A DNA stretch of 64,000 nucleotides, from contig NW_026516668.1 in assembly GCF_025766255.1 (NCBI RefSeq), positions 558,001-622,000 on the forward strand, written 5' to 3'. Under the pieces are notes generated by a model. It had not been told where the DNA came from and made no database searches. It worked only from the letters and a program-made list of their open reading frames with translations. This document shows, in pieces, positions 55,927 through 64,000 of this stretch. Every line of letters begins with the position of its first letter. Positions within the stretch are counted from its first letter, which is position 1. The position numbers and the translations under genes are program-made. Source of the DNA: Zychaea mexicana (lineage: Eukaryota; Mucoromycota; Mucoromycetes; Mucorales; Lichtheimiaceae).

Positions 55927-58900
55927 ATGATTACGACCAACAGTCCTACGGGTGAACAGCGATCAACTGACAGCAATAGCACATCGCGAAAACGGCCGAA
56001 CAGCGAAATGGACAACCACCCTTCTTCGATTCCCTTGCCGAGCGACAGTGACAGTGAAACTGACGACGGAGAAGCCTTTGATCTTACAAATGACACCGAC
56101 AGTAACGGAAATGGTCAAAGCAGTGGCAATGGCAGCAGTGGTAGCAGGACTGAAATTTCTAGCTCTTCGACGCGAACTCCAACGCCTTCCAATAACAGCA
56201 ACAGCATTCGCTCTAACGGAGCGGATGCCGATGTTCTGCAGTTCTTTCAAGAAACAGGCCTGTCTGAAGAAATGCTTGAACAGCTGGGTATTGATTTGGA
56301 AGAGATCCGGTCACAACGGCAATTGGAAAGAAGAACCGAACAAGATCGACTAGATAGAGAGTTGGCAGAACAAATGCAACGACAGTACAATGACGACATT
56401 CGATCCACGCAACAAACAACTCCAACAACTCCATCGTCCTCGTCTTCACGAATATCACCACTACCACCACAGCAACAGCAGCCTGTGCGAAATATCTCCA
56501 ATATTCCAGTCTCTCATGTTGCACCTTCACCGCTGCTGCCGCCGCCACCACAGCAGCACCAACACCAGTCACCGGTCAACCGTGAACTTCCTTCCACGTT
56601 GATGCAAAATATGGCAGCTGTAAACTTGACTCGCCAACATCCGCAGCACCCACATCAAGTGGCAGCTGGACGACATGTAGCAAAAAGACCCAGAGTAGAA
56701 GAACTTCCATCCAGTAGCTCGACATCATCAGCAACAGGAGCACGTCCACCAGTAACTCGACAGGTCATCGACCTAAGCGATACCGAAGATAATAATCTAG
56801 TAGATTTGACTGAAATTCCTGACATTGTTCAGCCACCAGTGGCTTCTTATCCATCATCATCATCATCCTCCAGTATACCATCGAGCTCACGTGCACCAGT
56901 GCCACCGCCAGCGCAACCATTGCTGTACCAGCCTCATTCGTGGCACACAGATCCCCACCTCGATTATGAATCTGAAGAGGATCTATATGGTTATGATGAG
57001 GATGAAGGTCCACTCTACACGTTCGACAGTCTTGGCAGTCGATACTTTGGCGGGAACTTCATGTTGAACTCTGGAGGTCGCCGTTTGCCTTTCGGCAAGG
57101 CTGGCAGTTCCTCGAATCCTCACTTTGATGAACGCTACAATGTACCGTTCAACCAGTTTGCAAAGCAATTAAATCCTGAAGAAACCGAAAAAGAACTCAA
57201 GGAACTGTTGCAAAACATCCAGTATGAAGATACATCTACACCGCAGGATCGTGGTAATACCCCTGATCGTCTACGAGTCACTCTTATGGAGCATCAGAAA
57301 GTGGGTCTACAATGGCTTAAGCGCAACGAGGAATCGTCGAACAAAGGTGGTATGTTGTGTGATGACATGGGTCTTGGAAAGGTTTGTTGTGATAGTAGAT
57401 TTGTACTTGAAGTGCCTTACTTTAGGTTACAAACAAGCTAACCTGATCATATATTTTCAAGACTATACAAGCTATGGCACTCATCGCTGCTCGCCCGTGT
57501 ACCGATGCTACACCACTCAGACACCTTCCCATGATGCGCCGAGGCAAACGTCGAGCTAATCAAGAACTCATCAAGACGAAAGCGACGCTCGTTGTTTGTC
57601 CTGTGTCGTTAGTGGCTCAATGGGAACGTGAACTCGTCACCAAAACCAATCCACCGCTGAAAGTATATGTTCATCATGGCCCGCAAAGATCAGCTGATGA
57701 GACCGAAATTGCAGACTATGATGTTATTGTCACGGCTTACACAATTGTCGGTAACGAGTGCGTCGAAGAGGAGGATAGACGTGGACCTTTGGGTCGTCTT
57801 AAGTATCATCGGGTCATCCTGGACGAGGCCCATACGATTAAGAACTATCGAACCATCATGGCAGTGGCATGCTGCAGATTGGAAACCGAATATCGTTGGT
57901 GTATGACCGCTACACCGATCCAAAATCGTGTTGAGGAATTGTAAGTTTCTTCGTGTGTGAAGTGGGCGGGGGGTGTTGTGGCGATGGGAAGGTGATGGTC
58001 ATTTATGTCGATCATAGCAATGAATGTATCTTTTCTGATAACAGGCGTTTTTCAATTTCTAGATACTCTTTAATCAAGTTCTTGCGTATTCGCCCTTACT
58101 GTGAGTGGAAAGAGTTCAGAGACGAAATCAAGAAACCACTCAATAATGGCGATCAGAAATTTGTAAGTATTTCAACTCTATCAAGTATCATTTTATGAAA
58201 AGTTATTAACGTTTTCTTGTTAAAAAAAGGCACTCAAAAGAGTACAAGCATTGCTCAAGGCTATTGCTCTTCGTCGATCAAAAAAGGCCAAGATCGATGG
58301 TCGACCGATCTTGAACTTGCCTGAACGAAACGTTCACTTCACCCACATCAATTTCACTCCTGATGAACGCGCCTTCTATGATTTCGTCAACCAGAAATCC
58401 CAGGCTCAATTCAACAGATATATGAAAGCTGGTACTGTTATGAAGAACTATTCTTCGGTAAGTTTTTTCTTCTCTCCAATGATTTGTGTATCAAGTTGCT
58501 ACAAGTAACCACAATTTATCGGTAACTCCAAATTGTTATATCTAGGTCCTGGTGCTTCTGCTTAGACTGCGTCAAGCATGCCTTCATCCGAGGCTCACAA
58601 TGCTCGATAGATCATCAGAAGAAGAAGATGTAGACGTTGATGCTCAGGAGGATCTTGCGGCTTCTATGGATAAAACTGTTGTTAACCGTTTACTCCACGA
58701 TGATACTGACTTCAGCCAAATCGAGGTATGTTGGTTGATGGATCCGTTCTTAATATCGTTCATATTCTATACTAAACCGAATTTTTCTGTTTCATATAGT
58801 GTCCTATCTGTATGGATATGGCAGATCATGCTCAGATCATCCCTGGATGTGGACATATGCTGTGTCGAGAATGTTTGGGTAGTATGTATCATAAACCTTG

Positions 58901-59927
58901 TTTAAAGAAAATGCAGAAGAGATTTGGAAAAACTTAAACTAATATCATAATAGATTACTTGAACTCGGAGCGAGGAGAATCGGAAAAGCGCTGCCCACAA
59001 TGTCGTGGTCAACTTGTCGGTGACAAAGTGGTCACTATAGAAGTGTTCCTGAAGATGCACGCTCCCGATTTATACGATGAGTTTATTGGAAACAAGGAAG
59101 CACGAAACGAGGAGGAGAAGGAAATAAATACACGGGCTGAGGATTTGCCTTCGAGCTCAAAGATTGACAAGATGCTCGAGATTTTACATGAAACCCGACG
59201 CCAAACCAAAAACGGAGACAAGACTATCGTGTTCTCTCAGTTCACAGCATTCTTGGATATCATGGAAACTCCTCTCAGGGAGAACGAGTTCAAGTATGTT
59301 CGCTTCGACGGCTCTATGACTGTAGCTAAGCGCGATGAGGTTCTGCAAACGTTTTTCAATGATCCAAGATACACCGTCCTTCTGGTCTCGACGAAATGTG
59401 GCTCGCTTGGTTTAAATGTAAGACGTTTTGTGTTTTGAAAAAGTACCGAATGTCATAAACTAACCAAATGCTTTTTTCTTCTATCATCATAGCTTACGTG
59501 CGCTAATCGAGTTATCGTAAGTGGTTTAAAACCAACATTTTATCGTCCGTATTGTGAAAGATACATGTTACTAAATGGAAGATTCTTGTCTCTTTTAGCT
59601 CATGGATGTTTGGTGGAATCCGGCACTTGAAAACCAGGCAATCGATCGAGTGCATCGAATTGGACAGAGAAAAAATGTTGAAGTACATCGTATATTTATC
59701 AATGATACGGTCGAAGACCGCATTTTAGAACTCCAAAAGAAGAAGCAGGTGTGTAGATCGAATAACAAGAGTTATCTAGATTTTAACGGATCATGTATTA
59801 ACCATTGTGATAAAAAAATTCATAGGCATTGGCGGATGGTGCTTTAGGAGAAGGAGGAGCTGAGAAACTTGGCAGACTTGGTCTTGACGAGCTATTGTAC
59901 TTGTTCCGTGGTTCGTCATCAGGATAA
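55927..59927 (+). CDS. ULS1: SNF2-family translocase with RING finger and SUMO-interacting motifs (ULS1/RAD16-like)
   Basis: Ten exons, 55927-57381, 57462-57940, 58063-58162, 58230-58457, 58546-58725, 58800-58878, 58954-59417, 59493-59516, 59599-59748 and 59826-59927, give 1086 residues. The first 420 are disordered and contain hydrophobic-acidic SUMO-interaction candidates: FDLTND (about 49), VIDLSDTED (280) and LVDLTE (291). The helicase starts at [14 protein letters not shown]. Walker A is [12 protein letters not shown] and the Walker B box is DEAH. A C3HC4-type RING (CPIC...CGHMLCREC...CPQC) is inserted between the lobes, the mark of the RAD5/RAD16/ULS1 branch. The last motif, VHRIGQRK, is motif VI. 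The SUMO motifs favour Uls1, a SUMO-targeted translocase/ubiquitin ligase acting on chromatin. There is no HIRAN domain, so RAD5 is unlikely. Exon 8 is only 24 nt. Confidence 0.9.
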
Positions 59928-60170
59928 AACACACACCGTAACATTCGTCATAAACAATCCTCTGTGCACCTACTCTACTACGACACGAAACAATATCCCT
60001 TCTCTCACGCTTATATCACTTCCTGTATATAAACCCGTATATATTACGTTTTTCTCTTTTACATCTTCTTCCATACTTTTTTATTACAAATAAAATCACA
60101 TCTTCTTGTTCTGTGCTTCTATTGTTTTAAACTTAAAATAGCGCGGTTAGTTTGAAAGAGATGCACATTT

Positions 60171-61501
60171 TTAAATGATATCGGATGGATCCCAGCAAAA
60201 GCGTTGAGTTTCTGCTTGATGAACTGCATCAAGTTTTTTCATATCCTATCACATAACAACCTATTTAGCTAAAGCCACAAATCTTGCATATAAACAGCCC
60301 TCACCTCATCCGAGAGTTCCAGGGAAAGTACTTTGGCATTCGACGAGACGCGATCAGGATTGCTTGACTTTGGTATTACGATCCAACCATGCTGGACTGC
60401 CCATCTCAGTAACACCTGTGCAACATTTCGGTCTTTAACGATATCCAGCACATCCTCATCTGTCAGCAGTTTGCCCTCGCCCAAGCTTGAATAAGCTTGG
60501 ACTTGAATGTGATGTTTGTCACAGAGATCTAAGATATCTTGTTGTACGAGCCGTGGATGTAGTTCAAATTGGTGGACATGAGGCACGATTTCACAGTGGT
60601 CAAGCAAGTGTTGTAGGTGTCGAGCTGTATAATTGGATATACCGATATGTCGTACTTTGCCTTCCCGGTGGAGAGTTTCAAGCGCGCGATAACTTCCCAT
60701 GCGGTTTTCTTGATTGATTGGATCACTTAATTTCTTTTTGGCAGTACTACGTTTAAATTTTACGCATTCAGATATAGAAGTTAGTCTCGCGTTTTTTTTT
60801 AAAAAAGTTTAAATGATATCTCCAAAAGTTTACCTACCCTGGCCAATGGATCAAGTAAAGATCAAAATACTCGAGACCAAACCGTTCCAGAGATTCAGTG
60901 ACAGCTGTTCAAAAACTATTCATGTGAGATAATTATATCGACGCTATCAAATGGATGGATCCTACCTTTATAACAAGCATCGTACCCTTGGTTTTGAGGT
61001 GCTAATTTAAACATTGAAACTTGGTCACTATCCCATCTTCAAACTTTATCTACTGGCAGCAATAACAATCCTGGATCCTCGATTTTCCAAGTTACTTACA
61101 TAACTTTGAAGTGATAAACATGTCTTGTCGCTGAACACCAAACGATGGATCATCAAACACCTCCTTTAATATTCTCCCTAAGACTTCTTCGTTCCGATAA
61201 ACTGTTGCAGAATCTTTTTTTCGTATCACGATACAGTATCATGCGCAATTACAGTGAGCTTTGTGTAGTAAACCAGAAACAGAGAAAACAAAAAAAACAA
61301 ACCTATTAATCGATATCCGTTTTGAATAGCTTGATGCACAACCGGCTTTAATACATCTTCTGTTTTCACTCGATAGGTTCCCACTATATACGAATGGTTG
61401 CATAGACTTTTAGCTTAACCATATTTTTTTCGCGTTTGAGTTTATACTTTACGTCCAAGGACTGGAATCGTGTCTCCGTTATGCAATTGCTTTGTTGCCA
61501 T
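60171..61501 (-). CDS. aldo-keto reductase
   Basis: Seven exons, 61501-61453, 61383-61303, 61213-61100, 61001-60966, 60904-60838, 60746-60305 and 60245-60171, join in frame to 287 residues, typical for the family. Conserved features in order: NGDTIPVLGLGTYR at the first barrel strand, RLIDSATVYRNEE with catalytic Asp and Tyr, ITSKLSP with catalytic Lys, and DLYLIHWPG with catalytic His. The second half has GISNY, QFELHP and the NADPH-binding IPKSSNPDRV. The last exon ends RFCWDPSDII, as many fungal members do. It reduces carbonyls with NADPH in the cytosol. The exact substrate cannot be inferred. Intron density is high, with one exon of 36 nt. Confidence 0.93.
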
Positions 61502-62218
61502 TTTGTTTTGCTTTTCTTTGCTCTCTAACACTGAAATCGATCATGAGTATTGCGAAGGAGGAGAATTGAAGTGATTTCTTTCTGGCATGTGCTTACGGTT
61601 GTTGTATCGCACGATCGATCGGGGGCAGAAAAAGAAGAATGGTGCTGGTTGCTCGGGATATCAAAGTTGCCTGTAGCCCAGCGGTCAATTGGTTGCTATG
61701 GGGATCCATCCTCACATATGCACACATCGTATCTTTAAAAAACACATCTAAACCTGGTTAACGTCTCACGAATTCTTCTTGCTTACTGTGCAGCTTGGCA
61801 CTTTATACATGTGTCAGTGAATATGTGTAAGTCAATCGATTCATATGTTAGATACGTGAGCAACACCCGTTGCTCATCTTCGATGTAAGCATATTCGGGT
61901 GTATGAGTGGTGTGTATCTTGTCAGAAAAATGACTTGTGATCGTTTGTTTTATGATTATTTTGTGGGGGCCAACTCCAGCAAATTCAACAAGAGGATGGA
62001 GTGTTTCTTGAAAAGTGTGGTGTGTGATGAGGGAACACATATGAGAGGCAAGGTGAATAAGTCTATGAGAGCGAAGGGAGAAGAGGTGATACACAAACAA
62101 CTATGCACACGCACACACTTACAAAAAGGTTGATAGAGGAAGAGGAGGAAATGTACACGAAATCGTAATTTTTGTAAATGAAATGCTTTCGGGGGAAAAA
62201 ATTAAAGGATGATGGTCT
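61502..62218. promoter_or_regulatory. spacer between AKR and SLA1-like genes (both minus)
   Basis: A 717-bp spacer holding the AKR promoter and the 3' UTR of the SLA1-like gene. No recognisable element beyond short GT/TG-rich stretches. Confidence 0.4.
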
Positions 62219-64000
62219 TCACCACCGGTTATAGAACTGTTGCTGTTGTGGCTGTTGTCCAGCCGTACCAAATCCATTTTGGGCGCCAAACGCAGGCTGT
62301 CCCTGCATTTGAGCATATCCGGTAGGTTGTTGCTGTTGGAAGGGCGTGATGCCAGCTACTGATTGTTATTTTGAAATAAAAATACATGTGAGTGACCGGT
62401 GATTCCCCAATCGATGCACCTTTCTATTTGAGCTTACGTTGCGGTTGACCTTGGGAAAACACACTAGGGCTGCTAGTGTTCATGCTCTTGAACACGGAAT
62501 ACTTGTCATTGGGATCAACTGTTTAAGAACGATGACGAAAGTTTTAGAGTGTGGATGGCAGCCTTATTAAGCCATGAAACAACACCTACCTTGATTCTGC
62601 ATGTTCATTGGTTGCTGGTTAAAGCCTGTAGGTTGTGATATTTGGTAGCCTGCTGGCTGCCCTGTCATCTGAGCAAACACTTGTGATGGCTGCAACGACG
62701 AAGACGAGGATCCCATAGAGAACGAGCCTTGTGTCTGTACACCAGGACGCTGACCTTGAGCTCCTCCAAATGGATTATCCGGAGCTATCACCGTATCGAT
62801 TAGTAACAATGAGAGAAATTGCTGAAAATAAGGGACAGATCGAGTTACTTACTGGCATTGGCCCACGTTCTTCCTTCGCCACTCTGAGATGACTGATTGG
62901 ACATGCCAGTGGCTGTTGGGACCAATGGTTGCGGCAAAGCAGCATTGATGGGCACGTTGGTCAGCATATTTGGCTGCTGTTGCTGGTGCATCATCATTGG
63001 AGCTTGCTGCTGCTGCTGCGGTGCCTGCTGTGGGATGAATTGATTCTGCTGCACAGGGGAATGTGCAGCAAACGCAGGGTTCTGTTGTGCCGGTGTCTGC
63101 ATAAATTGCGACTGTGCAGGAGGTGGCGGGGGCGCAGCCTGCGATACAAATTGGTTCATGGGTGATCGCGGGGGCGGGGGTGGTGCTTGCTGTTGTGGAT
63201 GCTGCTGTTGTTGGTTACCAAACTGCATCGCCATTTGCTGAACATGCGAAGGTTGAGACTGAACAGGGGGCTGTTGTTGTTGCTGATGATTACCGCCAGC
63301 AGGGCTAGTCCATTGTGAAAGCATCTGCACATCCACTTTGTTATTCTGCTGAGGTGTTGGTGGTGTTGGACGCTGTCGCGGAGGAAGAGGGACTGGTGGT
63401 TGTGATGGAGGAGGAGCAGGGACATGGTTTTGAGCCATCATGGGCTGTTGTTGTTGTTGTTGTTGTTGTTGCATTGCAGGAGCTGGAGGAGCTGGAGGAG
63501 GAGGTGGTGGTGGTGGAGCAGACCATGCTGCTTTAGTCTGTGCCATGGCATCACCTACAGGTGGTGGAGCAATCGATGTATTGACCACAGCAGAAGACTT
63601 GTTTGGCGAAGAAGTGGCGCGCGGAGCCCAGGCATCATCAGCAAAACCAGTCGATTGAGTAGCAATAGGGCCATTCACTGGAGGAATCGATACAACCGGG
63701 TCTCTAGGCGGTGTTGCGGGTGGTGCTTGTGTTGCAGGAGGAGTAGAAGAGCTAGCGGCTGGTGTAGGCTGCAATGGTGTCGAGCTCAGTTGAGTCTTGA
63801 TCTTGTCCATCATTGCTGTGTTCACTCCTCGAGGTGCCACATTACTGGGCGTAGGTCTTCCAGTTCCTCGTCGCTGCAAGCCGCCACTGTTGCCTCCACG
63901 ATTTAGCACTGGTGATTCTTGCTGCGAGTTGAACTGTTCCTGAAGCTGCCGTGCGAGTCGTTCGTCTTCCTCGATCTGCGACTGTGCGTTACGCGATGCT
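62219..64000 (-). CDS. SLA1: SLA1-like endocytic actin-patch protein, C-terminal part (partial)
   Basis: The gene enters from the right edge, so only the C-terminal 520 or so residues are seen. Exons are 64000-62853, 62784-62590, 62518-62438 and 62355-62219. Just inside the edge is a charged helix (EEDERLARQLQEQF). Next comes a 330-residue Pro/Gln-rich region with runs of Q8-Q9 and P8, then a PDNPFGG segment with an NPF motif able to bind EH domains. QPTGF/QPTGY repeats follow, and the protein ends FYNRW. Fungal Sla1 has this C-terminal plan and links endocytic cargo, Pan1/End3 and Las17 at cortical actin patches. The SH3 and SHD1 domains would lie outside the window, so the name rests on the tail alone. 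A Pan1-like protein is the main alternative. Confidence 0.55.

Overview
This window is nuclear DNA from a filamentous fungus, most probably an early-diverging one of the Mucoromycota type. The genes are broken by many short introns (about 50-150 bp) with GTAAGT/GTATGT-like donors and a plain AG acceptor. They use the standard code, the spacers are AT-rich, and the proteins carry glutamine-, histidine- and serine-rich low-complexity tracts. The placement is inferred from gene structure and protein style, with no search run. I rebuilt exon-intron structures by hand, and every joined exon set quoted for a protein gene keeps frame from start to stop.

Layout. 1-870: 3' end of an unidentified spliced gene. 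1540-1657 (-): U6 snRNA with an upstream TATA box. 2756-6061 (+): condensin subunit H (CAP-H/Barren), ten exons. 7380-8252 (-): tandem CCCH zinc-finger protein of the tristetraprolin type. 8509-9020 (-): LCL2-like ER/secreted protein. 9511-11269 (+): Rho GEF with a DH domain only. 11270-18700: gene-poor and repeat-rich, dominated by a 3.46-kb non-coding inverted-repeat element (13675-17134). 18763-20596 (+): F-box/LRR pseudogene. 21283-37743 (-): giant midasin (MDN1/REA1) gene, 11 exons, 5222 aa. 38396-39949 (+): DCAF4/WDR21-like WD40 protein. 40178-41361 (-): NBP35/NUBP1 Fe-S scaffold ATPase. 42736-44342 (+): AIF/AMID(FSP1)-like oxidoreductase. 44520-47215 (+): RPA1, large subunit of replication protein A. 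47546-49631 (+): IVY1-like I-BAR-type protein. 50331-52441 (-): MFS transporter of the allantoate/nicotinate permease type. 52442-55926: long spacer with a few doubtful ORFs. 55927-59927 (+): ULS1/RAD16-like SNF2-RING translocase with SUMO-interacting motifs. 60171-61501 (-): aldo-keto reductase. 62219-64000 (-): 3' part of an SLA1-like, proline/glutamine-rich actin-patch protein, cut by the window edge.

Functionally this is a housekeeping neighbourhood: chromosome condensation, 60S ribosome maturation, cytosolic Fe-S assembly, DNA replication and repair, SUMO/ubiquitin control, mRNA decay and endocytosis. It shows no operon, secondary-metabolite cluster, virus or CRISPR array. The least explained DNA is the nested foldback element at 13.7-17.1 kb and the 52.4-55.9 kb spacer. 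Other notable points are a decayed F-box gene, a GC-AG intron, a 24-nt microexon, and a possible splice switch adding a membrane anchor to the AIF-like enzyme.
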